Positions 23,522 through 34,046 of a DNA stretch of 64,000 nucleotides are shown in pieces. Position 1 is the first letter of the stretch, and each line of letters starts with the position of its first letter. A program made the position numbers and the translations under genes. Under the pieces are notes generated by a model that saw nothing but the letters and a program-made list of their open reading frames with translations, was not told where the DNA came from and made no database searches. The stretch spans positions 2,239,501 to 2,303,500 of the forward strand of contig CP053159.1 of the NCBI GenBank assembly GCA_014607495.2. Direction: 5' to 3'. This DNA is from Carposina sasakii (Eukaryota > Arthropoda > Insecta > Lepidoptera > Carposinidae).

Positions 23522-24289
23522 ATATAACAAAGGGAATAAGGTAAATATTCGTTATATCAAGGAATTAAGTAAAATTAAGGTTTGTTATATTGAGGTTCTG
23601 TAGGTCTTTTAGCAAGGTAAAAAAAGATGACTTTATTTACATCACAGGCGCTGACGTGAATATTTGGTGTGTGTGTATAGCCAAATACAGAGTTCCCCAA
23701 AATGGGTAATCAGAACCGCGGAATCACGAAGGAGATCGCCTGTAAGTACGCCCCTGAGTTCTGTTCCTATGAAAGAGATATTGCATTCTATTATAGGTAG
23801 TGAAGCCCCGCATTAGCAGAGGTATCTAATAATCTCATCAATATAGCCTGTGGTTTGTGAACTATTTTAAGATTTGTCACAGTTCCCTTTCGACATTAGC
23901 CTCAATACAGGCAACTGTGACTCTATATTCTACGTAAATTTGTTTTTCAAATACCTCCTCTTGTTGCCAGCTTCATGGCTCGCAAGGATTCGTCCCAGGG
24001 GGTCGATTCGGATGCAGGAGACACCGTAAAGCGATAACGATTACGAGCCGATAGATATAGAAATGGCGAATGCAAATTTCTAAGCGGTCCGGAGTATTTT
24101 CCGCGATGTTTTATGAGATTCCATTAAGATAGGAAGCGGTTTTATATGCCTGTACATTTTTTAGTAATAATAAAGTTTTAATAAAAACATTTACTTACGA
24201 AGTTCGAAATGAATGTAACAAAATAAAGTAGTAATAAAGTAATTAAGATCGCCTTAGTGCTTTGTCTATTTTTACTTCATTCTTTTGTT
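23522..24289. other. Non-coding
   Basis: Nothing recognised. Confidence 0.4.
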
Positions 24290-24660
24290 TAATGTTTGTA
24301 TGGAACCCTGAATCGCCTCTCACGATAACTACGGTCATAGAGAAATAAGATGTCATAGAGTGCTAATGTCCTACTAACTGTTTCGATGCACCATTAGACT
24401 TTTCGGTGCCTCACAATTTCAGTTCTTGACACTAAGATTCTATTAGTGTAATGTATAGTAATGTACTACATTACTGATTTATTGTAACGTATAGTAATGC
24501 AATCTAAATATCAAGGACTGGAATCGTGAGGCACCGAAAAGTCTAATGGTGCATCGAAACTGTTAGTATAACATTAGCACTCTATGTCTACATCTTATTC
24601 CTCTATGCTACGGTCAGAGTGGTGCTATTCTACTCTGCCGATAGTACATGGCAGAAACAT
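24290..24660. mobile_element. LINE-type repeat H8, split by a hairpin MITE
   Basis: The left piece (GGAACCCTGAATCGCCTCTC to ACGGT, ending 24335) and right piece (CTACGGTCAGAGTGGTGC, TACTCTGCCG..., from 24608) join into sequence matching 4030-4120. This identifies an older LINE-type repeat fragment as the target of the MITE at 24336-24607. Confidence 0.7.
24336..24607. mobile_element. Hairpin MITE D3 with target duplication
   Basis: A 272-bp element with ~90-bp inverted arms: CATAGAGAAATAAGATGTCA on the left; on the right, the reverse complement of CATAGAGGAATAAGATGTAG. The arms include CACCATTAGACTTTTCGGTG and its complement. It is flanked by the direct repeat CTACGGT (24329-24335 and 24608-24614). 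The duplication is 7 bp exact, 8 with one mismatch, and the CA-initial ends suggest a hAT-like origin. Non-coding. Confidence 0.8.
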
Positions 24661-25124
24661 AATAAAAACAAACTACTACACTTTAAGACGCGTCTTTCGA
24701 GCCCGCTTCGCTTTGAGATCGCTTTTTAAACTATTCCAAACTAATCGCTGATACGGCTCACCGGTGAGACTATAGAGGTATAACAAGTATAGAGTAAGTG
24801 CTAGCGAGTATGAACTTGGAGGCATGTTATGGATACGAAAGTACATAATGAACAACATCCAGTCTCCAAATAAAAACGCCGATATGGTCACATTTATATA
24901 AAGCACTAGGTAAATTATTTCTGTTGTCGGACATCATTATAACCTATAAATTTATTTCGACAACGCCCTTATATCCCTACGAATATTATAAATGCGAATG
25001 TTTGTTTGCTTGCTTGCTGCTGCTTCACGCTTTATTTACAATATATGATACATTTTTTTATTAAATTGCTTAAACCTTTATAGGTTTGTGTGGCGAAAAT
25101 ACTAGAACGAGTAGTTGGTAACAG
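24661..25124. other. Non-coding
   Basis: CTACGAATATTATAAATGCG at about 24976, followed by GTTTGTTTGCTTGCTTGC, resembles the start of a common lepidopteran LINE 3' end. The minus-strand ORF 24676-24906 has a few hydrophobic runs but no recognisable domain. Confidence 0.35.
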
Positions 25125-25345
25125 AAAAAACGGAGAAAATAGACATAGGCTACAATCAAAAAGATAAAGACAATCTGTAGTCTGTTTTAGCGGCAAGAAT
25201 GCAGAGAGTTTGGTGATCACTGCGCAGTACACAGGAGCACAACTAAAATACTCGTAGTTGGGAAAACGGAGAAAGACATAGGCTACAATCAAAACAATCT
25301 GTAGTCTATGCAGAGAAAGTCACAGGAACAACTATAGGTAGTGAC
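25125..25345. repeat. Imperfect local duplication
   Basis: The string ACATAGGCTACAATCAAAA followed by CAATCTGTAGTCT occurs twice (about 25141-25185 and 25273-25305). Each is preceded by AAAACGGAGAAA and followed by GCAGAGA and an ACAGGA-CAACTA block. Unit length ~130 bp. Confidence 0.7.
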
Positions 25346-27969
25346 CAAATAATTCATGGTAAAATATATTTAAAAAAACTATTATATTATCCTTTTAGTG
25401 CTTATAGAACATCTGCTTCAGCATGATGGGCAATAAGCGATACGCTTTATGGCAACTTAAATATACTCTACGGATGCTCCCAGGAGCTTATCCGTGCAGA
25501 AATGTAAACTCAGTCCGCCAGGAAGCCGAGATAAGCATCTCTACTTTGCCTCATGTCGCGCCTGTCAGCGGCACTACCCACGGCGTTTTTTCGATGCCAA
25601 ACTGTGTAAATGTTTTTTTAGTAGAGTGGTTTGATAATAGGACACCTTAGTACCTGTGAGGATGATAGAAATAAAATTTATCTGGTATATTTATATAAAT
25701 TTTGTCGGTAGCAATTTTTTTTCTCATTACATTTTAGGAAAGAACGAAATTAGATGTAATCTTACCGTGAATGCTCTACGCAATTATTCTTTATTCATAT
25801 GCCTACGACCTAGTAAACCTAGCTGAACGTGGCTATGTGAATGTGGGCTAACAATGTCCACAGAAATGCATTAGCTTGAATGATAATAATAAGTCTCAGA
25901 CGCTCAGTATCTACCGCAGAATTTTCGGTAACTCCATTCACTATTACCACAACTTTTATTACAATCTTTTACAACTAAACATAAAACTGTGCTCATTTAC
26001 AAAAAAAAAACGCGCACCAAAGTTCTAATGTCGCCAAAGTTTCATCGCAATCGGATAAACGCAAAAGCTCATAGCATGAGATCCTACTGCAGATGTACGA
26101 CGCTCATTTACATCTACTATGTTCTTCTAATCGTATATGTTTGTAACAATAAGGTTTTATTCAATAAACAGACGAGAGTCGTACATCCGCAGTGGGATCT
26201 TAGGCTATCACACGACAAAGATGCACCTATGCATTTTCATACATCTATTTCTCCACAGCGGGACGAGGGCCGTTTTGGTGAAACTCGAAACTGGGTTGCA
26301 TCGTAGTTTCGATATTGACCGGGACAGGCTCGCCGGCTGGCACGAGACACGCTTCGCTTCGACAAGCGGATTTATGTGTCGCTTCTTTTGGCATCGACTC
26401 GCGAAAGTTGACGAATTTATGGACAGAGCGTACTACAATGTTGGAGCTATCGGTACCCACCTGGGTAATTTTATTTTGCATGCGGTATAGAATACAGTAG
26501 AATATATTGGCCACGTAGTGCCGGCATCGTAGAATGACATGAGGTCATTGCACGAGGAACCTATGACTCTGTACATCTTAATTATTTATCTTTCTTTGAA
26601 AATTAACCGGTTTTTTTAAAGTATATTTGGGGCCGTAGCAAAGACTACTATGATTCTTGCCATATACGACTAAGATAATGGCATTAGAAATAGTATTGGT
26701 AAATAAATGCCGAATTATTCCAAATGTAATAAAGCTAAACAAGAAATAAAATACATAATTCGAATCTATAAAACAAACCTACAATTTGATAGTAAACAAA
26801 CTTCCCAAGGTGATAATAAAATGGCGCTAAATAAAGGCATCTTTCAAACTCATAACACCGCAAAATGTTGACAAAGCCACTTACAAACTATTAATCTTAC
26901 AGTTTTGTCATAAAACCTCGTGGTCAGTTAGTTGCTTTGCGAAACAGGCGTTCTTGACACCGATGTCGTGCTTGTTGTTTGATTTCACGGAGGCTCGAGT
27001 GTTAGAGGAGCATTACAATATAAAAACTATAATAATATAATAATAATTTTACTAATCTTAATAAGCGCTGATTTATCCAATGGTCAAATAACCTTTCTGA
27101 ACGAAAAAGTTCATACTGTCTCTGTCTTTATCAAGTTTTAGAGAAACACAGCATCAAATTTATCTTTCCGATAGATTATTATGGGCATTGTAAAATTCAG
27201 TCCAACCAATTAACTGGTTAGGTACAGTTGAAAAGAAATTAAGGCAGGATTGCGGTAAATTTAACTTTTTTTTGAGTTTTTCGATATACCTGCTCCTATA
27301 ATATAATTTTTTTTATCATAAGCTCCAATGCAGAGGCTATGTAGCATCAACGCAAAATGCTCGAAGAGGTAAATTAAGTCTATTAAATGCATTAAATGCA
27401 AACTATTTGAAGTTTTACTTTAATTGACAAGGTAATGGAAAAAATACGATCCAATGTTATTAGGGATATTTCCTTTCATCTAAGGTATATCATCAATTAA
27501 TTCATAAAAATTAACAATACCTGCATTAGTTTAAATTCCGATATTCTATATTACAGCAACATAAAGCCTTCTATGAAAGTATAGGTCTTAACCTGTCTCA
27601 TTATACGCAGATTCCTCTGCTGCTCCTGCCTTTGCCACAAGCCGCTACAGGCGGAGATTCGTCTTTTGTTTTAAAGTCAATTAAAACTTGCGGCCCGGCG
27701 CAAGGTCGTTAGTAACTTCAGCTTAGCACGCTGCATGTTGGGACCCAACTTAGGCTGCGTTTCCACTTAGCAGACCTAGGAGGAGCTTAGCGATGTGTGA
27801 ATTACCCAATTACAATGCTTATAATATCTATTCCGCTTTCTATTTATTATCTTCTAGCTTAATATTCTATCAAATAAATACCAATTGATAGCCATAATGA
27901 AATAAATTAAAATCTCCCGACCGTATTTCCCTAGGCGACCAGTCTTTACGGAGATTAGTCAGGTACGTA
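25346..27969. other. Non-coding; possible exon-like block 26140-26490
   Basis: No gene confidently supported. At 26253 an acceptor-like TTTCTCCACAG precedes a GC-richer stretch that stays open to 26490 in one plus frame, with a possible donor GGTAAT at about 26464. The same stretch is open on the minus strand, which weakens the coding case. 27760-27800 (TGCGTTTCCACTTAGCAGAC) resembles repeat debris. Confidence 0.3.
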
Positions 27970-28087
27970 AGCAGGAGATATTATAGTGCAAAAGTGTGTG
28001 CGGAAACACAGATGCACTCTCTATTCCGTCACTCTCATAGTCCGATGGGACGGAAAGCCGGCATGACCGGAGAGAGATCAAACGGTT
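27970..28087. repeat. Dispersed repeat fragment
   Basis: GTGTGCGGAAACACAGATGC, TATTCCGTCACTCTCATAG and TCCGATGGGACGG form a block I recognise from lepidopteran interspersed repeats. There is no second copy in this window. Confidence 0.4.
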
Positions 28088-29662
28088 TTGTTATTAATAA
28101 GGAAATTATTTTTAACTCTAGTTAAAAATACGCCTGGACAGTGTCATAGAGAGACAATACTGAAAGAATTGACTCCACAGCTTCTCGATGAGAATGCAGG
28201 ATGTCTATCTACATCTTTTCAACATAAGCGGAATTTACAATATAGAGAAATATTTAATATGCCGATGTTAAGTGGAGTTCTCTCTACTATTTCTCATGGT
28301 ATTGAAATAATCATTAATCCTTTATTCTTGTGAATTCGTGAGTAACTTTTTAGTTAGTTAGCCACGAAATCGTTACCTGATTAGGTCTCACAAGCCAAGT
28401 TTAAAATTAATCGAAATGCTATTTACTTAAAAAAAAAAAATTAATATGTTGCATTCACTGTGCATGTAATTGTTAAAATTTGATAGTAGTGGGAAATCCT
28501 AATAATATAAAAAAAGAACAACAAGACAGGAAGTACTAAAGAAGATCAAACCAAAATAGCATGGAGACTTTAAAAGGCACAATTGCAGCGGTAACCGCTT
28601 GGAGAATTGTGTCAAACTAAAGTGGATTTTCAGCGACACTGGGATATTTAACTTGTAGCCACCACCCGAGATTTATACCGAGATCTTCGCGTACAACATC
28701 CAACTTGGCCAAGTATACTCCTACGTATGCACGTCATAGATTGCCGGTATACTATTACTGTGTGTACAGCTCTTGGTGCAGCGGGTAACATTGTCATGTA
28801 GTCTAATAGCGTTTAGATCTAGCTAAGCTTAATGTAAGAAGTATACCTTAGCTCGTTGCCGTACGTTGCGCTGTAAGTAACACCGTAAAATAAACTTTGA
28901 CCCAAGCGTTTCATGGATCACGGGTGTACTTGTTGCTATGTGTTATTCATTATAGAATAGTATTTGTACGGTGTATTTTATTTATTGTAATGCATTGATA
29001 TTTTCGAAATGGTTTAGTAGTTGGCTCGGAGTGATATAAGTAGATTTTTAACCTCAATAGTTGTCCCGACATTTATTAATGTGACTTTACGAGTATATTC
29101 TTAGATAAAATCATCAGTTATATTTAATGTGATCTTACTAGAAAAGAATCGCCTAACTTTAAAGGAGAAGTGGTAGATTTTAGTGGTACCTATTTGTTAA
29201 CAAATAGATTATGTATGAACTAGATAAATTAATAATATATATTATATAAATTATATCTATAAATTACAACAAATATCGAAATTCGGGTACAAGCTAAACG
29301 CACCATCTTGTATAGTATTTTTTCTGCCCTAGCGGATCCTCTGTCTCTGTCTGCAAATCAGAAGTGATTCAATCAGTACTAATAAATTTTCTTAGTTCTC
29401 TGTTTTTCTCAAAATAACATATTTATAATTATGTTCTCAGACAAATACCTTTTTAAATATGTACCTATAGTTCTACTAACTGCCAATAATATTATTCATC
29501 TTGAGGTTAAATGAACTTAGTGTCACACGCGTTGTGATTTTCGTCCTTGCCCCTTTACGCTGTGATTGAATGTTAAGTGCGAGTAGAATAATACCACACA
29601 GCGGTTTGAACTACGTAGGAGACTACCGAAGGTTTTTGCATTGCAATCTATTTAGAGAAAAA
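28088..29662. other. Non-coding, AT-rich
   Basis: The ORF 28088-28333 (81 codons) has no recognisable motif and is probably chance or repeat-derived. No other gene signal. Confidence 0.4.
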
Positions 29663-29703
29663 CACTTGTTAAAAAAAATATTAATATATTTTTTTAACAA
29701 GTG
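29663..29703. repeat. 41-bp A/T-rich palindrome
   Basis: CACTTGTTAAAAAAAATAT and its near-perfect reverse complement are separated by about 4 nt. Possibly a decayed hairpin element. Confidence 0.7.
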
Positions 29704-29784
29704 CGAAGCTAGAATATCAGCATATTCTATAGCAAGCTATAGAGTGCGCTTTACAATATATAGGTATGAACAGTAGGCATATAA

Positions 29785-29960
29785 ATAATGCACGCTCTAT
29801 GTCAGATACGCAAAATGCCAGATACGCGTATTGTCAGATCGGCAGATTTAATCGCAAAATGTCAGATTCGCAATTTGCCAGAAACTCATTATGAAAAATA
29901 CGCAAAATGCCATATTCGCTGAAAGTCAAATACTTAAATTTACAAATACGCACAATGCCA
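29785..29960. repeat. Degenerate short tandem repeat (TCAGATACGCAAAATGCC type)
   Basis: About ten diverged units combine TCAGATACGC, AAAATGCCAGAT and similar words over ~175 bp. A single unit (CTATGTCAGATACGCAAAAT) also appears at 55118-55138, so the repeat is dispersed. Confidence 0.6.
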
Positions 29961-30124
29961 TGATTACATTAAAAAATCAAATATCAACGACAGTAAGACA
30001 GTATAAAGGAAGTTAATTTCGCTTAACTACGCTGGGCACAATAGAACGAAAGGATCGATTTATATAGCTTATGTAGGTAGACCTACTCTTTAAAAGCAAA
30101 TAAATAAATATTACTAAAATTATA
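29961..30124. other. Non-coding spacer
   Basis: Nothing recognised. Confidence 0.4.
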
Positions 30125-30429
30125 CAGGGTGATTTTTTATCGTCAACGTTCCCAAAAACTACGGAATCTCCTCATAGTCACGATCATTTTTCTCCATGGA
30201 AACATACCTGGGAAGTGTCTGGTTTCCAAGATATTAGGGCCCAAGTTGAGTAAATAGACTGCGTTTTTCTGCAAAAATGCACATAGACGCGCGTATCAAG
30301 ATTTTTTCACGATGAATAATTACTATATGTCTATGATAAAACTAGCATAAACACTGGACACTATAAATTTAAAGAAAATTTACTTCGTTTCCCAGCATTT
30401 TTTGGCATAAACTTACTTTATTTGATGTA
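30125..30429 (+). mobile_element. MITE-A, copy 3 (3'-truncated at MITE-C)
   Basis: CAGGGTGATTTTTTATCGTC start after TA, normal core to TTTGATGTAT, then MITE-C begins at the next TA. The last ~50 bp of MITE-A are absent, and so is the right end of the adjoining MITE-C. A deletion after nested insertion would explain both. Confidence 0.75.
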
Positions 30430-30431
30430 TA

Positions 30432-30662
30432 CAGGATGTAACAGAAAGGGTATGTTAAGCGAAAAGCTATGTAAATAGCCCACTATAGAGAACCTATTTC
30501 CAAAATTTGAGACTCGAAATCACATTTTTATTTTTCAAGATTGTATGAAAATTCCTGAGATATTTAAAAATTCTCCATACTATCGAGAAAAATAAACATG
30601 TGATTTCGGGTCTCAAATTTTGTGGATAGGTTCTCTACAGTGGGCTATTTACATAGCTTTTC
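30432..30662 (+). mobile_element. MITE-C, copy 2 (right end lost)
   Basis: Starts CAGGATGTAACAGAAAGGG and forms a long hairpin: GCTATGTAAATAGCCCACTA on the left and TAGTGGGCTATTTACATAGC-type on the right (one base differs). It stops at AGCTTTTCC instead of continuing to the expected end. Confidence 0.75.
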
Positions 30663-31839
30663 CAAATTATCATTAATTTAATTTGGTATAATTTCTACCG
30701 CACGATAAATTGAAACGATTAAAATAACGCCAATTTATAAATCATTACACCTACTACATTTATTGTGCATGTCTAAATAGGATCATAAATGCTATAATGC
30801 ATACATTGCGCGCGGCCAATTCAGGCGGGCTAACAACGCGTTTGCCAAGCGAGCCGTGTAAACGGTACAGCTTAGACGCGACCTCGACGCGGTTGTACGT
30901 ACAGACACAAAGCTGCGCTTCATGTTGCAGTGTATTGAGTACACAAAATGTTACATAGAAGTGCAATAAATAGTATTTTGTACATCGGTTTTTTGAAAAT
31001 CGTAGTTTGTGCAACATAAATAATACAATAGCTCATTTGGAGCAAGAAGGGCACAAATGAAAATCTTCATAATAATTTCTAAGTACTAATAATATTTTTT
31101 GTGCAATTTGGTCAGTTACACATTTTTTGGATTTGTGTAATTGTTGCTTCTAACGATGTAAAGGAACTTGACAAGATGGCCTTGTTATAGAGTTAAACTT
31201 TAGCTAGCCTAGATACTGACTTGGTGTTTGTATAATTAAATAAACGTATGCAAATGTATCACGCTACTCATTCATTCATTCACTTCTATTGAATGCAATA
31301 GTATCAAGTATCCATAGTCGACTGAATAGCCAGGATGTATGAAAAAGACATTTATTACTTTTCACAGACAATTGCGCTATGTTAACCGTACATTGCTTGC
31401 TAATTCAAGGCACGATCGTAAAACGCACGCTCAGCGAGCCATGTAAATGTAACAGTTATAGTTGTCGTAAAACTGTCTCGATGACTTTTATTCGCATAGT
31501 GCGAGGCGGGTTGTTGGTGGGTTAATTATTATCATTTGTAATATTGGCAAGTTATTTTTGCATTTTCTAATAGACGTCATGAACGTATAAAGAACAACGG
31601 ACGTAATGCTGTCACTGCACAGGTTGAAGCACCGAAATGGCGGCGCGTTGGGTATGTATGCGTATTTTCCAGTAGGCGCCGAGCTTACGAGCTGACTATG
31701 GTTTGTGTGCATGAGGTGGATAACGCGTCAATACACATCGAGCTTACTATGAAAGCTTCACTCTGTGTACTCACAACAGTCTGTCCGTCATTCTTTATAC
31801 GTTTATGATAGACCTATAAACTTTATAGTAGACGGCTGA
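30663..31839. other. Non-coding
   Basis: No gene or repeat recognised. The minus-strand ORFs 30760-31017 and 31488-31712 lack recognisable features. Confidence 0.4.
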
Positions 31840-32024
31840 TCCCGAAATTCTGGAGTTCGAACATAAAGGAGATCGTGTCGTCAACATGTTTAACATAGTG
31901 GGAACAGATATATAGGTAAATGATCAGTGACTAGTTGCTAGCTTATCGCCTGAGATAATGCTCGAGTTCCTCAGTCGACTCATACCACATGCACGGAAGG
32001 AGATGCAACTGATGTATTTTAGTG
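31840..32024. mobile_element. SINE-like repeat K, copy 3
   Basis: Contains TGATCAGTGACTAGTTGCTA, GCTTATCGCCTGAG, GAGTTCCTCAGTCGACTC and GATGCAACTGATGTA, matching the other K copies. Confidence 0.6.
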
Positions 32025-32114
32025 AAAAAGTGGTAATATTCGACTAGTTTTGATTTTAGTATTATAAACATTCAGTTTACATTTAATTTAAGTGATATTT
32101 TTGAATATTAAACC

Positions 32115-32490
32115 TGGTAAGCTAAACGTAGCTGTACGACCTCATTTATGATCATCAGAGGTCGAAATTAGGTAGAGTCATTTGAGTACTTGCATCGAAA
32201 TGTTGATAATAATGTGGACCTTCCCAGGATTTCTAATGGACAATCCCGTGTGGCCAACAATATTACAAATAAATAATAATAAAACCCTCAAAGATAGACA
32301 AATAAAACAAAGATAATTAACATAAAATTTCTGCTCTTTAAAATTAATACCGGAATTTGAGGCATATCCACTTTATTCTTTCGCTGTATGAAATCAGTGC
32401 AAGTACATAAATGACTCTACCTAATTCCGACCTCTGATAATCATGCATTTATAGCCACTCCATTTCGGGAACAGCCGTGTTTGTATATAA
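32115..32490. mobile_element. SINE-like repeat K, copy split by MITE D2
   Basis: GCTAAACGTAGCTGTACGAC and CTCATTTATGATCAT on the left join with GCATTTATAGCCACTCCATT and TCGGGAACAGCCGTG on the right to reconstruct a K-type sequence. This gives an independent empty-site test for the D2 insertion. Confidence 0.6.
32156..32436. mobile_element. hAT-like MITE D2 with 8-bp target duplication
   Basis: A 281-bp element with ends CAGAGGTCGAAATTAGGTAG and the complementary CTACCTAATTCCGACCTCTG (one mismatch). Flanks ATGATCAT (32148-32155) and ATAATCAT (32437-32444) differ at one base. It has similar length and end pattern (CAGnGGTCG) to D1 at 7740-8017. Non-coding. Confidence 0.8.
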
Positions 32491-32769
32491 TATATACTAC
32501 GTGCGATATAATTCTAAGGATATCCGGGCTCAGTGAATATCTATACAAATTAACTAATAAATGACATCAACATACCTTATAAGTAGCATCGGATATACAT
32601 AGGACTATCAAAGTTACTTTATGAAATTCATGATGTTTGCTGACTCTACAAGTTTAAATGACTAATGTGTAGTTAATGAGCTTTTGTGGTTGTAATTTTT
32701 TTTTTATTTAGATGGGTATACAAAAATGCTAGTATTAGTGCAATAATATTATTGTGACGTCATAACACA
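32491..32769. other. Non-coding spacer
   Basis: Nothing recognised. Confidence 0.4.
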
Positions 32770-32909
32770 TACAATTGGCGCGGTGAGCAAAGATTACCGA
32801 TAATAAAAACAAAAATACATTTCCTGCGAGTAATAACACTGTCGTATAACTCAACACAATGGTACTTGTTCAGCATTTCAGTATTTGCCTGGCTGTCATC
32901 CACACCCTG
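32770..32909 (+). mobile_element. MITE-B right-end fragment, copy 4
   Basis: ACAATTGGCGCGGTGAGCAA through the right terminus CACCCTG before TA matches 7268-7397 of copy 1. The left three-quarters are missing. Confidence 0.75.
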
Positions 32910-33782
32910 TATTAGCAAAATTACTCAATTGCTAAGTGCTCCCTTTACGAGTTATCAAATAGCGTGCGAAAATTTTGCACAATAAGTTTTTCTGTGGCAC
33001 CGGCAAAATTCCCAGTGATTCAGTTGCGGTGCAATGTTGGTTGGATGAAAAACAATGAGGAGGTGGCCTAACTGACTAATTATCATAATAAATTCAATTA
33101 AATAGGTTCAATATCTGCTACTTTCTAGTCCATTTATTTCATGTAATTACCTACTATACATGTATGATGTATACACATATCTTGACACACACACTATTCG
33201 TCAAGTTTCCTAATATTAAAAGAATAAAGTTAAGAAGAGTGTGAGGATGTATGCATCGTGAATAGCACATAGGTTAAAGTTCATGCGGAGAAAAAACTCT
33301 CAGGTAGCCCCCCTAGTATAAAATTTTTTTAAATTTTGTGAGAATGTGAAGATATTTGAACTTTTGGATGTTTGATTGAGATTTATTAAGAAAATTTATC
33401 GAACGACTTCAATGAAGCTCCCCGTTGTCCTTCCTATGTGATCATCATGTTTCGAGAACGCACACGTGAATCACTCACGGTGGTGTTTGCGAAGCGGAAG
33501 ATTGTACAGATGCATTGTATGCAAAACACAGTGTTTTACCGTGTATGCAAAACACCGTGTTTTACCGGTGGTCGCCAGTTCATGCAATGGCGTTATTTGG
33601 AAAAACAGTTAGGACATCGTTAGCATAGGATGCGCAGATTTAAAAATGAACAAACTAATTAGATAAAAAAAAAATATTAAGAAAGGAATTAGTTAAGTTT
33701 AGCAGGCTGAAGCCTAACATATGATATAATACTATGAGAAAATGGTTTCATGAGATAGTCAAGCTTACTATTGAGCCTTATA
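32910..33782. other. Non-coding; small ORF at 33438-33623
   Basis: The plus-strand 61-codon frame at 33438 has no recognisable motif. Inside it GTATGCAAAACACAGTGTTT and GTATGCAAAACACCGTGTTT form a short tandem duplication (33520-33565). Confidence 0.35.
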
Positions 33783-34046
33783 CAGGCTGTAACAGAAAGG
33801 GTATGTTAAGCGAAAAGCTATATAAATAGCCCACTATAGGGAACCTATTTTCAAAATTTGAGACTCGAAATCACATGTTTATTTTTCAATATTGTATGAA
33901 CATTCCTGAGTTGTTTAGGAAATCTCCATACTATCTGGAAAAATAAACATGTGATTTCGAGTCTCAAATTTTGCGGGTAGGTTCCTTGCCCATTAGTGGG
34001 CTATTTATATAGCTTTTCGCTTAACATACCCCTTTTATTATACCCT
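33783..34046 (+). mobile_element. MITE-C, copy 3 (full length, hairpin)
   Basis: A 264-bp TA-flanked element whose two ~120-bp halves are inverted repeats: GGGTATGTTAAGCGAAAAGC on the left; on the right, GCTTTTCGCTTAACATACCC. Central arms include GAGACTCGAAATCACATG and its complement. Nearly the whole element folds into one hairpin. Confidence 0.85.

Noticed and set aside
28088..28333. 81-codon ORF as a viral or retroelement fragment
   Set aside because: No recognisable protease, RT, integrase or capsid motif, so no basis for a call.
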